Source of the DNA: DATBVX01 sp035263105
Lineage (GTDB): Bacteria; Pseudomonadota; Gammaproteobacteria; Steroidobacterales; Steroidobacteraceae
Assembly (NCBI GenBank): GCA_035263105.1
Contig: DATFRO010000064.1
Location: forward strand, 1-64,000
Length of the DNA: 64,000 bases
Direction of reading: 5' to 3'
The first letter of the stretch is position 1; each line of letters starts with the position of its first letter. The position numbers and the translations under genes are program-made. Under the pieces are notes generated by a model. That model saw only the letters and a program-made list of their open reading frames with translations. It ran no database searches and was not told the DNA's origin. Below are positions 38,410 to 46,954 of this stretch, in pieces.

Positions 38410-39393
38410 CTAGTCGGATTCGGAGGCGTTGGTCGCGCGTGCTTCCACGCCCATCTGCGGCAAGGAAATCGCGATCGGCATGCCGCGCGCCTCGAGTAGC
38501 GCGCGCTCGGCGAGCGGCCAGTTGATGCGCACCGGGCGGTTGCGCGTCGCCGCGACCAGGATGCGCGTGAGCTCGGTGAGGTCGGGCGGCTTCGCGCCGC
38601 TGTTCTCCAGCGGCGGATGCACTTCCAGGTACAGCACGCCCCCATTCCAGCCGGTCTTGATCGGTTCGTTGATGATCCGCACCGGTGTGCCGACCTTGAC
38701 CATGCGGAACAATGATTCGATGTCCTCGGGGTACATGCGGATGCAGCCGTGTGTCACCTGCAAGCCGACGCCCACCGGCTTGTTGGTACCGTGAATCATG
38801 TACGCGCCGCCCGGGATGCCAAGCCGCATCGCGTAGTCGCCCAGTGGATTGTCGGGACCCGGGGGCACCGCGGCCGGGATCGGGTCACCGTCCTGCTCGT
38901 GCTGCTTGCGGATCGAGGCCGGCGGATACCAGGTCGGCTTCTTGACCTTGGCAACGATCGTCGTGGTGCCAAGTGGCGTCCGCCAGTCCATCTGGCCGAC
39001 GCTGATGGGATGAGTGATCAGCTCGGCCGGTTCGGTGCCGGTCTTGCGCGGGAAGTAGTAGAGACGATGGTCAGCGAGGTTGATCACGATCCCGTCGCGG
39101 GGACCCGGCGGGAGGATATGTTGCGTCGGCAACGTGATGGCCTTGCCCTCGCCCGGCAGCCAAGGGTCGGTCCCGGGGTTGGCCAGCGCGATTTCCTCGA
39201 AACCCAGTCCGTAGCGGCGCGCGATGTCCGGGAGCGTGTCTTCGAACTGGGCGACGGTGTTCTCACCAAGCCCGACGACATCCACGCCGGACGGCGGCAC
39301 CTGGAACATCTCCGCATGCACCGCACCAGATACGAACAAGGCTGCTCTGGCGATCCATGGTGCGTCTGAACGGGTACGGTGCATGAGGCACAT
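38410..39393 (-). CDS. L,D-transpeptidase (ErfK/YbiS/YcfS type)
   Basis: A 327-residue exported enzyme: signal-like N-terminus (WIARAALFVSGAVHA), a LysM-like region at about 40-90 (TLPDIARRYGLGFEEIALANP), and a YkuD catalytic domain with the His in MIHGTNKP and catalytic Cys217 in THGCIRMYPEDI. A C-terminal extension of about 85 residues follows. The family either cross-links meso-DAP residues or attaches Braun lipoprotein to peptidoglycan; ErfK-type enzymes with LysM do the latter. The convergent Lpp-like gene with C-terminal lysine supports the lipoprotein-anchoring role. The exact start is uncertain within the first residues. Confidence 0.92.
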   Translation of the reverse strand: MCLMHRTRSDAPWIARAALFVSGAVHAEMFQVPPSGVDVVGLGENTVAQFEDTLPDIARRYGLGFEEIALANPGTDPWLPGEGKAITLPTQHILPPGPRDGIVINLADHRLYYFPRKTGTEPAELITHPISVGQMDWRTPLGTTTIVAKVKKPTWYPPASIRKQHEQDGDPIPAAVPPGPDNPLGDYAMRLGIPGGAYMIHGTNKPVGVGLQVTHGCIRMYPEDIESLFRMVKVGTPVRIINEPIKTGWNGGVLYLEVHPPLENSGAKPPDLTELTRILVAATRNRPVRINWPLAERALLEARGMPIAISLPQMGVEARATNASESD

Positions 39394-39478
39394 CCTACGC
39401 CAGTATTGTGAAGACTCTCACGTCCGCCCGCTGTGCCCTGGCCTACAGTGCGGGCCACCAATAAGAACACTCGGCTCC

Positions 39479-39664
39479 ATGAACACGACTCCACTGTCGA
39501 TTGAACATCTGCCGCCGGACGCGCATGAGCGCGAGGCCTGGGACCCGTTCAAGGTCTGGAGCGAACGTGTGCGTGGGCGGCAGTCCGGCGCGGCGCCAGA
39601 GCCGCTTCAGGGCTGGGACCCGTACTTCGTCTGGCTGAGCCGCGTGCGCAGGACCGGTCCGTAG
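39479..39664 (+). CDS. 61-residue protein with duplicated WDP motif
   Basis: A short frame with consistent codon bias. Two near-copies of one motif are visible: WDPFKVWSERVR at residues 22-33 and WDPYFVWLSRVR at residues 46-57, joined by a proline/glycine-rich linker. No signal or membrane segment. It lies between the divergent L,D-transpeptidase gene and convergent fabH. I do not recognise a named family. The internal duplication argues that it is real; the ribosome site is weak, so expression is unproven. Confidence 0.6.
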   Translation: MNTTPLSIEHLPPDAHEREAWDPFKVWSERVRGRQSGAAPEPLQGWDPYFVWLSRVRRTGP

Positions 39665-39674
39665 CGGACTAGTC

Positions 39675-40643
39675 TCAGTAGCGAACCATTGCGGCGCCCC
39701 AGGTGAAGCCGCCCCCGAAGGCCTCCAGCAACAGCAGGTCGCCGCGCTTGATGCGCCCGTCGCGCACACCGACGTCGAGTGCGAGCGGCACCGATCCGGC
39801 GGACGTGTTGCCGTGGTCCTGCACTGTGACGATCACCCGTTCCATGGGCAGGTCGAGTTTCCTTGCCGTCGCCTGGATGATGCGCATGTTGGCCTGGTGA
39901 GGCACCAGCCAATCGACCGCGGACTTGTCGAGCTTGTTGGCCTCGAGCGCCTCCTCGACGATGCGACCCAGCGTGTTCACCGCGACCTTGAACACTTCGT
40001 TGCCCTTCATCTGCACGCCGAAGGAGCCGGGCGGACCTTCCGGCCAGCCCTTGGAAACACCGCCCGGGTAGTTGAGCAGGTCCTGGTACGAGCCGTCCGC
40101 GTGGATATGCGTCGAGATGATGCCGGGCTGGCTCGCGGGCTTGAGCACCACGGCGCCGGCGCCGTCCGCAAACAGCACGCAGGTCTGCCGATCCTTCCAG
40201 TTCACGATGCGCGACAGCATGTCGGCGCCGATCACCAGCGCACATTTCGCTTCGCCGCTGCGGATGTACTTGTCCGCGATCGACAGCGCGTAGATGAAAC
40301 CGGTGCACGCCGCTTCGACGCTGAAGGCGGGGCAGCCGCGGATGCCGAGGCGCGCTTGCAGCAGCACGCCGCAATTGGGAAACACGAGGTCCGGCGTGGT
40401 CGTGCCGAAAGCGATGAGGTCGATGTCTTCCGGCGCAATGCCGGCGGCGTGGATCGCGGCGCGCGCCGCCTGCTCCGCCATATCGACTGTGGTCTCGTTC
40501 GGCGCGGCGATATGGCGGCGCTCGATGCCGGTGCGCGAGCGGATCCACTCGTCGGTGGTATCGACGATCTTCTCGAGGTCGAAGTTGGTGAGCACCTTCT
40601 CAGGAAGGTAGCGCCCGGTGCCTTCAATTCGTGAGTAGATCAA
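39675..40643 (-). CDS. fabH: 3-oxoacyl-ACP synthase III (FabH)
   Basis: A 322-residue condensing enzyme that starts fatty acid synthesis by joining acetyl-CoA to malonyl-ACP. Catalytic triad: Cys113 (VEAACTGF), His249 (VPHQANMR) and Asn279 (DHGNTSAG). The C-terminal LLLEAFGGGFTWGAAMVRY is conserved. Follows plsX with a 4-bp overlap, the usual order rpmF-plsX-fabH. Confidence 0.97.
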   Translation of the reverse strand: MIYSRIEGTGRYLPEKVLTNFDLEKIVDTTDEWIRSRTGIERRHIAAPNETTVDMAEQAARAAIHAAGIAPEDIDLIAFGTTTPDLVFPNCGVLLQARLGIRGCPAFSVEAACTGFIYALSIADKYIRSGEAKCALVIGADMLSRIVNWKDRQTCVLFADGAGAVVLKPASQPGIISTHIHADGSYQDLLNYPGGVSKGWPEGPPGSFGVQMKGNEVFKVAVNTLGRIVEEALEANKLDKSAVDWLVPHQANMRIIQATARKLDLPMERVIVTVQDHGNTSAGSVPLALDVGVRDGRIKRGDLLLLEAFGGGFTWGAAMVRY

Positions 40644-41653
40644 TGGCTCTGCCTCGCAAGCTCGGCCGCGATCTGCGCCGGGACATCGCGCTCCACTTCG
40701 GTGGCAGCGGTGAGAATCGCGTGCCGGAACGCGAACTGATCGGCGCCGCCGTGACTCTTGATGACGATCCCGTTCAAGCCAACCATGCTGGCGCCATTGT
40801 AGCGACGCGGATCGAGCCGTGTCCTGAGCGCCTGGAGTGCGGGCCAGGCCGCAGCCGCCATGACCTTGCGCACCGCGCCGCGCGAGAACTCCTCGCGCGT
40901 GGCACTGCCGATCATGCGCGCGAGCCCTTCCATGGTCTTGAGGGCGACGTTGCCGGTGAATCCGTCGGTGACCACCACGTCGACTTCGCCCGTGAAGATG
41001 TCATCGCCTTCAACGAATCCCAGGTAGTTGAGCGTGGTCGCCGAGAGCAGCCGGTGTGCCTCCTGCACCAGAGTGTGCCCCTTGATGTCTTCCTCCCCGA
41101 TGTTGAGCAGGCCGACGCGCGGTCGCTCGAGCGCGTGCAGATCGGCGGCCACGATCGAGCCCATCAAGCCGAACTGGCACAGCTGCTCGGGGGTGCATGA
41201 AGTGTTCGCGCCGAGATCCAGCATGTGCGTGTGTCCACCGACGGCGGGCACTGCGGACATGATCGCGGGACGGTCGATGCCGGGGATGGACCTGAGCACG
41301 AAGTGGGCCGTAGCCATCAACGCGCCGGTGTTGCCGGCGCTCACGCAGGCCTGGGCGCGCCCTTCCTTCACCAGGTCGATGGCGCGGCGAAGCGAGGAAT
41401 CCTTCTTGCGCCTCAGGGCTTCGCGCGGCGACTCGTCCATGCCGACGACTTCCGAGGCGGGCGCGACCTCGATCCGCGCCTCGGCATCGGCGCGCAGCTC
41501 GTGCAGCAGAGGTTCGATGACCGCGGGAGCTCCGACGAGCACCAGGCGCAGATCGTCGCGTTCGCGTGCGAGCTCGACCGCCGCAGGCACACACACCGGT
41601 GCGCCGCGGTCGCCGCTCATCGCGTCAACTGCGATTGTGGCCGCCGCTGCCAA
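40640..41653 (-). CDS. plsX: Phosphate acyltransferase PlsX
   Basis: A 337-residue enzyme converting acyl-ACP to acyl-phosphate for phospholipid synthesis. The N-terminus TIAVDAMSGDRGAP is family-typical, with SAGNTGALMA, LDLGANTSCTPEQL and VTDGFTGNVALKTMEG further on. The start appears to be TTG at 41653, since no ATG or GTG lies upstream in frame within a sensible distance. Located between rpmF and fabH. Confidence 0.95.
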   Translation of the reverse strand: MAAAATIAVDAMSGDRGAPVCVPAAVELARERDDLRLVLVGAPAVIEPLLHELRADAEARIEVAPASEVVGMDESPREALRRKKDSSLRRAIDLVKEGRAQACVSAGNTGALMATAHFVLRSIPGIDRPAIMSAVPAVGGHTHMLDLGANTSCTPEQLCQFGLMGSIVAADLHALERPRVGLLNIGEEDIKGHTLVQEAHRLLSATTLNYLGFVEGDDIFTGEVDVVVTDGFTGNVALKTMEGLARMIGSATREEFSRGAVRKVMAAAAWPALQALRTRLDPRRYNGASMVGLNGIVIKSHGGADQFAFRHAILTAATEVERDVPAQIAAELARQSH

Positions 41654-41710
41654 GCAACGTGCGAGGCGATCAGGTGGGTCGTGAGGGACGCTGCGGGAGT
41701 ACCGCCGCGA

Positions 41711-41902
41711 TCAGTTCTGTTCCTGATCGCCCGGGACGTCGATGACTTTCTTCCCGCGGTAGTAGCCGTCCGGTGTGATCCGGTGACGCAGGTGCGTCTC
41801 GCCCGATTGCGGATCAACCGACAACGCCGGGCGGCGCAGCCCATCGTGCGAGCGATGCATGCCGCGCTTCGAAGGTGTCTTTCTGCTTTTTTGAACAGCC
41901 AT
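41711..41902 (-). CDS. rpmF: 50S ribosomal protein L32
   Basis: A 63-residue ribosomal protein. The N-terminus AVQKSRKTPSKRGMHRSHD is characteristic, as is the HRITPDGYYRGKKVI C-terminal part. It lacks the four zinc cysteines, as expected for the proteobacterial C-minus form. It follows the DUF177 gene, the universal arrangement. Confidence 0.97.
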   Translation of the reverse strand: MAVQKSRKTPSKRGMHRSHDGLRRPALSVDPQSGETHLRHRITPDGYYRGKKVIDVPGDQEQN

Positions 41903-41920
41903 GGCAATCTCCAGTCGAAT

Positions 41921-42412
41921 TCAATCCTTCATCAGCTCGCGCAACCCCGCGAAGGGCCGCTGTCGCGATTCGTCCTCGTGCGGCTCGGTGCGCGCGCGAC
42001 ACGCGGACTTTTCGCCGTGCATCGGCGCCAGCGGCAGCGCCAGCAACAGTTCCTCTTCAATCAAGTCCGCCAATGACACCTGGCCATCAGGTGTGATCAC
42101 CGGCTCACGCGCCTGCGGCGCCTCAGCGCCCGCCCCGGCCACGAAGGCCAGCCTGCTGTCCGTGTCGATCGGCCACTGCATTTCACCGAGACACCGCTGA
42201 CAGGTCAGCGTCAGCGTAGCGCTCACATGCCCTTCGGCGACCGCAGCCGCATTCTCTCGATGGAAGCGGAATTGTCCGCGAGCCGTTCCCGCGTCGCGCC
42301 TGAGGAGCGGGCGGATGCGTTCCAGGTCCGCCAGCGCAACCTCTGTCTCGATCACCGCATTGCTCGCGGCGAGCGCTGCGACCTCGTGCTGTTGCCCCGG
42401 GTCCGGCGACAT
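41921..42412 (-). CDS. yceD: DUF177 protein YceD
   Basis: A 163-residue protein linked genetically to L32 and 23S rRNA maturation in several lineages. The core TLTCQRCLGEMQWPI with a CxxC pair and DLIEEELLLALPLAPMH are family features. The start codon at 42412 is only about 10 bases after the -10 hexamer of a consensus promoter, so the mRNA would be nearly leaderless. A longer open frame upstream runs through the promoter and is not supported. Confidence 0.93.
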   Translation of the reverse strand: MSPDPGQQHEVAALAASNAVIETEVALADLERIRPLLRRDAGTARGQFRFHRENAAAVAEGHVSATLTLTCQRCLGEMQWPIDTDSRLAFVAGAGAEAPQAREPVITPDGQVSLADLIEEELLLALPLAPMHGEKSACRARTEPHEDESRQRPFAGLRELMKD

Positions 42413-42421
42413 GGGCGCGGT

Positions 42422-42450
42422 ATCATAGTGATGAGGTTCTCCCCTGTCAA
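42422..42450 (-). promoter_or_regulatory. Consensus sigma-70 promoter of yceD-rpmF-plsX-fabH
   Basis: On the minus strand TTGACA (42445-42450) and TATGAT (42422-42427) are 17 bp apart. This is the best promoter match in the window, fitting a ribosomal protein operon. The predicted transcript start falls around 42413-42416, within a few bases of the yceD ATG. Confidence 0.85.
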
Positions 42451-42493
42451 AGATTTCTCTGCTGCAAACCATTGTTTTTGCAGAACTAAACGG

Positions 42494-43075
42494 ATGACCG
42501 CGCACCTCGTGCTCGCTTCCTCGTCGCCCTATCGGCGCGAACTCCTCGCGCGGCTGCGTATTGCGTTCGAAACCGATGCCGCCGACATCGACGAAACGCA
42601 CCGGCGGGGCGAAAGCCCGCGCGACCTGGTGGTCCGCCTGGCACGGCAGAAGGCGGCTCGCGTAGCCAGCCGTCACCAGGACGCCTGGGTGATCGGCTCG
42701 GACCAGGTTGCGGTTCACGATCACGAGATCCTCGGCAAACCGGGCTCCGCGGCGAAGGCCATCGAGCAGCTGCACCTCGCCAGTGGGCGGACGGTCACGT
42801 TTCTGACCGCCGTTTGCGTGTTGAGCGATGGCGGCAGGCGCAGTGACGAACACGTCGACGAAACACGTGTGCACTTCCGGACCTTGAGCCCGGCCGAGAT
42901 CGCCCGCTACGTCGAGCTGGAAAAACCCTACGACTGCGCCGGCAGCTTCAAGTCGGAGGGTCTCGGCATATCGCTCTTCGCGAGCATCGAATCGCGCGAC
43001 CCGACGGCGCTCGTCGGACTGCCGCTCATCTGGCTCGCCGGCGCGCTGCGCCGCGCGGGCCTGGACGTGCCGTAG
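42494..43075 (+). CDS. Maf-like nucleotide pyrophosphatase (YceF type)
   Basis: A 193-residue Maf-family house-cleaning pyrophosphatase. Conserved parts: LASSSPYRRELLARL at the start, VIGSDQVAV with the catalytic aspartate, and KPYDCAGSFKSEGLG. The absence of the C-terminal features of MafB and the GSDQ motif place it in the YceF group, which acts on modified pyrimidine nucleotides such as m7GTP. It overlaps the convergent rluC by 50 bp and is divergent from yceD. Confidence 0.93.
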   Translation: MTAHLVLASSSPYRRELLARLRIAFETDAADIDETHRRGESPRDLVVRLARQKAARVASRHQDAWVIGSDQVAVHDHEILGKPGSAAKAIEQLHLASGRTVTFLTAVCVLSDGGRRSDEHVDETRVHFRTLSPAEIARYVELEKPYDCAGSFKSEGLGISLFASIESRDPTALVGLPLIWLAGALRRAGLDVP

Positions 43076-44057
43076 CCAGGCGATCGAGAACAACCTTCAG
43101 CTCATCGTCCAGCGGCACGCTCAGGTTGAACTCCCGTTCGGTTTCCGGCCAGGTGAACGACACCGCCGTGGCGTGCAGGAACATGCGGTGCAGGCCGAGC
43201 TCGCGCATCTCCTGGTTGAAAGCACGATCGCCGTACTTCTCATCTCCCGCCACCGGGTGACCGGCATGCAGCGCGTGCACGCGAATCTGGTGCGTGCGGC
43301 CCGTCTCGATGTCGACCTCGACCAGCGTGGCTCTCTTGCCGTAGAACTCGACCGGCGCGAATTGACTCACGGCGTCCTTGCCACCCGCCTGCGCGCGCAC
43401 GATGCGCTCGCCGCCCTGCAGCTGACGGGTCTTGAGCGGTACGTCGATCGTTGCCTTGCCGTGCGCCCACTGGCCGGCAAGGAGCGCGAGGTAGCGCTTC
43501 TCAACCCGGCCTTCGCGCATCAGGGTGTGCAGCGCACGCAAGCTGGAGCGACGCCGGGCGACGAGCAACAGACCGCTGGTCTCGCGATCGAGGCGATGCA
43601 CGAGCTCGAGCGACTCTTCCGGCCGATCCGCGCGCAGCGCCTCGATGACGCCGAAGTCGACGCCGCTGCCGCCGTGCACTGCCAATCCTGCGGGCTTGTT
43701 GACGACGAGGAGCTCGCGATCCTCGTGAACGATCGCATTACGCACCGTCTCGATGACGCTGCCCGCGACCTTGCGCGCCGGCGGCGCTACATCGATCCGC
43801 ACCGGCGGGACGCGCAACCGGTCGCCGGTCGCCAGCCGGTATTCAGGTTTGACGCGCTTGCCGTTCACGCGCACTTCGCCACGACGCAGGATCCGGTACA
43901 CGCGGCTGCGCGGAACGGACTTGAGCTCGCGCAGCAGGAAGTTGTCGACCCGCTGACCCTCGTCGTCAGCCGCAATTTCGAGCACCCGCACCTGGGAGCG
44001 CTCGCTGCGTGGCTCAGGATCGTGCTCGCTACTCACGCGCTCATTCTCACGTAACAC
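43026..44057 (-). CDS. rluC: 23S rRNA pseudouridine synthase RluC
   Basis: A 343-residue enzyme modifying 23S rRNA at 955, 2504 and 2580 in E. coli. The N-terminal S4 domain (VDNFLLRELKSVPRSRVYRIL) precedes the catalytic domain with HRLDRETSGLLLVA carrying the catalytic aspartate, and IETGRTHQIRVHALHAGHPV. It starts at GTG 44057 or a second GTG at 44036. Divergent from rne, as in E. coli. Confidence 0.95.
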   Translation of the reverse strand: MLRENERVSSEHDPEPRSERSQVRVLEIAADDEGQRVDNFLLRELKSVPRSRVYRILRRGEVRVNGKRVKPEYRLATGDRLRVPPVRIDVAPPARKVAGSVIETVRNAIVHEDRELLVVNKPAGLAVHGGSGVDFGVIEALRADRPEESLELVHRLDRETSGLLLVARRRSSLRALHTLMREGRVEKRYLALLAGQWAHGKATIDVPLKTRQLQGGERIVRAQAGGKDAVSQFAPVEFYGKRATLVEVDIETGRTHQIRVHALHAGHPVAGDEKYGDRAFNQEMRELGLHRMFLHATAVSFTWPETEREFNLSVPLDDELKVVLDRLATARPGPRGAARRRAR

Positions 44058-44058
44058 A

Positions 44059-44087
44059 TTGATTTGACGGTACTGCGTTGCTATAGT
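44059..44087 (+). promoter_or_regulatory. Sigma-70 promoter of rne
   Basis: TTGATT at 44059-44064 and TATAGT at 44082-44087 are exactly 17 bp apart. Transcription would start near 44094, giving an rne leader of about 375 nt. Confidence 0.8.
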
Positions 44088-44093
44088 GCGCGC

Positions 44094-44469
44094 CGACCTC
44101 GCCGCTCGACCCCCGAAGGAACGCCCTCAAGGTCAGATTGCGCGAGCCGAATCAGTGGCGCGAAGGCCATGCGCTTTTCGCGCCGCATGTTAGTTGGTCC
44201 CGGGTAACCGGGCCATCGCTTGGGTCCTGAGAGCGGAGCGCACAAGGCGCTCGGCATAAAGCCAAGAGTTTCAGGCGTGCCATGCGGCGTTGCCGGTCAA
44301 GCCGGGCGGCGCCACCAAATGCACAGGCGGGAATTGATGAGCGTTTGCGAGTGCAAGGCACTCGCCGCTGGTCTTCAAAAGATGACTACGGTCGTAACAC
44401 CCCTCCACCGCGCACCGGCATTGCCCACTCCCCGCTCCGGGGCCCCTCATCACACTCCAGCAGGGGCCA
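44094..44469 (+). ncRNA. Long structured 5' leader of rne (putative autoregulatory region)
   Basis: About 375 nt without a coding gene, GC-rich and full of short inverted repeats (for example GGCGCGAA...TTCGCGCC and GGTCCCGGGTAACCGGGCC). In E. coli the 361-nt rne leader folds into hairpins through which RNase E controls its own mRNA. A similar length here suggests the same mechanism, but I see no sequence match to the enteric element. Confidence 0.5.
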
Positions 44470-46947
44470 ATGAAGAGAATGCTTGTCAACGCAACTCAGG
44501 CAGAGGAGTTGCGCGTCGCCTTGGTCGACGGCCAGAAACTTTACGATCTGTCGATTGAGATTCCCTCCCGGGAACAGAAGAAAGCCAACGTCTACAAGGG
44601 TCGCATCACGCGCGTCGAGCCGAGTCTCGAGGCGGCGTTCGTCGACTACGGCGCGCAGCGCCACGGCTTCCTGCCGCTGAAGGAAGTCTCCCGCGAATAC
44701 TTCCGCAATGACGCCCAACCCGGCGGCCGGATGAACATCAAGGAGCTCCTGCAGGAAGGCCAGGAGCTCGTCGTTCAGGTGGAAAAGGAAGAGCGCGGCA
44801 ACAAGGGTGCCGCGCTCACCACGTTCATCAGTCTCGCAGGCCGGTTCCTGGTGCTGATGCCCAACAACCCGCGCGCGGGGGGCGTCTCGCGCCGTATCGA
44901 GGGCGAGGAACGCGATCAACTGCGTGAGGCGATGCAGGACCTGCAGATCCCGGACGGCATGGGCGCGATCGTGCGCACCGCCGGCGTCGGCCGCTCGAGC
45001 GAAGAGCTGCAGTGGGACCTGAACAACCTGCGCAGCGCGTGGGAGCAGATCGACACGGCCTCGAAAGGCCGCACCGCGCCCTTCCTCATCTACCAGGAAG
45101 GCGACGCCGTCACGCGCTCGCTCCGCGATTACCTGTCGGACGACATCGGCGAGATCCTGATCGACGACCAGGGCGCGTTCACCAAGGCGCAGGAATACAT
45201 GCAGCGCTTCATGCCGCCGGAGTACCAGCGCAAGCTCAAGCTCTACCAGGACGAAGTGCCGCTGTTCACGCGTTTCCAGATCGAGAGCCAGATCGAGTCC
45301 GCGTATTCCCACAAGGTGACGCTGCCCTCCGGCGGGAGCCTGGTGATCGACCACACCGAGGCCCTGGTCTCGATCGACATCAACTCGGCGCGCTCGACGC
45401 GCGGTGGCGACATCGAGACGACGGCCTGCAACACCAACCTCGAGGCTGCGGAGGAGATCGCGCGTCAGCTGCGCCTGCGTGATATCGGCGGCCTGATCGT
45501 CATCGACTTCATCGACATGGAGTCGCAGAAGAACCAGCGCGACGTCGAGGACCGGCTGCGCAACGCGGTCAAGCAGGACAAGGCCCGCATCCAGATCGGG
45601 CGACTCTCGCGCTTTGGCCTCCTGGAAATGTCCCGGCAGCGCCTGCGCCCGAGCCTTGGCGAATCGACTCATATTGCCTGCCCGCGCTGCACCGGCATGG
45701 GCACGATCCGCAGTGTCGAATCGCTTGCGCTCGCGATCCTGCGCCTGATCGGCGAGGAAGCACGCAAGGAGCGCTCGGCGCGAATCATCGTGCAGGTCCC
45801 GGTGGATGTCGCGACCTACCTCATGAACGAGAAGCGCGATTGGCTCAACACCATCAGCGAGCGCAGCAACGTCAACCTGGTGGTGATCCCGAACGAGAAC
45901 CTGCAGACCCCCAACTACTCGATCAAGCGCGTGCGCGACGACGAGACGCAGCTCGCCGAGAATACGGGCATCAGCTACCAGATGGTCGAGCAGGAAGAGC
46001 TCCTGCCCGAGGCCGCGCTGGCCCGCGACAAGAAGCCGACGAGCGAGGCTCCGGCGGTGCCTACGGTATTGCCGACCGCACCGGCGCCGGTCTCGAGCGT
46101 CCCGCCGCCGAATCTGTGGACGGGGGAACCGGTCCCGCAACGGCCCGGAATCTTCGTGCGTCTGTGGCGCTGGTTGTTCGGCACCGGCCCGGCCGCGGCC
46201 CCCGAGCGCCCGACGCCGTCGCGGCAGCACCGCGAGCATCGCGAGGAGCGGCGCGACCATCGACACCGGGACGGACGTCGTGGCGGTCGCGACCGTGATC
46301 GCGATCGGGACTCGCGTCATGAGCATCGCGGAGCGCAGGGCCATCGGCGCAGCGAGTCGGGTCACCGGCGTTCGGAATCGCACCCGCGTCGCGATGCGAA
46401 GCCGGCGCCAGTCGCCGCGGCAAGCGGTGAAGCGCAATCATCACACGAGCGGCAGGCACCCGAACCGCGTGCCGAGGCGCCGCGCACGGACAAGCCCGGT
46501 CGGCCCGATCGGCCGGAACGGGGTGAGCGTGCCGAGCGCGGTGAGCGTGGCGAGCGTGGGGGTCGCGGACGTCGCGGTCGCCGTCGACGCGGGGGCCGCG
46601 ATCGCGGCGATGCTCGCGAGGGCGGCGCAAATGCCGCCGGCGCCGAGAATGCGCAGCCGAATCGTCCCGAGCCGCAATCCCATCACGGAGCCGGCGACGA
46701 CCGGCCTCAGCCGCGTGCCGACGCAGGCCATACGGCCGAGCTGCCATTCGCTGCATCGAGCGAGCGGGGTGAGCCGATGCGCAGCGGGAACGATGAGCCG
46801 CGCGAATCGCGGGAGCCGCGCGAGCCGGTGGAACGGCCGGCGCCCCAGGCGACCGGGACCGAGTCCGCACACGCGAATTCTCAGAAGTACGTGGTGTGGA
46901 CGTCCTCGCCGTCCGACAGTTCGCACGGGCCGGGACGCGACGAATGA
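44470..46947 (+). CDS. rne: Ribonuclease E
   Basis: An 825-residue endoribonuclease and degradosome scaffold. N-terminal S1 domain (about 35-125), the DNase I-like catalytic core with metal aspartates in VSIDINSARSTRG and IVIDFIDME, and the zinc-link CPRCTGMG near residue 404. After about residue 515 the C-terminal half is disordered: proline-rich, a membrane-like amphipathic FVRLWRWLFG at about 562-571 (segment A), a long arginine/histidine-rich RNA-binding region, and a final KYVVWTSSPS peptide. It is shorter than the 1061-residue E. coli enzyme. Confidence 0.96.
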   Translation: MKRMLVNATQAEELRVALVDGQKLYDLSIEIPSREQKKANVYKGRITRVEPSLEAAFVDYGAQRHGFLPLKEVSREYFRNDAQPGGRMNIKELLQEGQELVVQVEKEERGNKGAALTTFISLAGRFLVLMPNNPRAGGVSRRIEGEERDQLREAMQDLQIPDGMGAIVRTAGVGRSSEELQWDLNNLRSAWEQIDTASKGRTAPFLIYQEGDAVTRSLRDYLSDDIGEILIDDQGAFTKAQEYMQRFMPPEYQRKLKLYQDEVPLFTRFQIESQIESAYSHKVTLPSGGSLVIDHTEALVSIDINSARSTRGGDIETTACNTNLEAAEEIARQLRLRDIGGLIVIDFIDMESQKNQRDVEDRLRNAVKQDKARIQIGRLSRFGLLEMSRQRLRPSLGESTHIACPRCTGMGTIRSVESLALAILRLIGEEARKERSARIIVQVPVDVATYLMNEKRDWLNTISERSNVNLVVIPNENLQTPNYSIKRVRDDETQLAENTGISYQMVEQEELLPEAALARDKKPTSEAPAVPTVLPTAPAPVSSVPPPNLWTGEPVPQRPGIFVRLWRWLFGTGPAAAPERPTPSRQHREHREERRDHRHRDGRRGGRDRDRDRDSRHEHRGAQGHRRSESGHRRSESHPRRDAKPAPVAAASGEAQSSHERQAPEPRAEAPRTDKPGRPDRPERGERAERGERGERGGRGRRGRRRRGGRDRGDAREGGANAAGAENAQPNRPEPQSHHGAGDDRPQPRADAGHTAELPFAASSERGEPMRSGNDEPRESREPREPVERPAPQATGTESAHANSQKYVVWTSSPSDSSHGPGRDE

Positions 46948-46954
46948 GGCGCGC

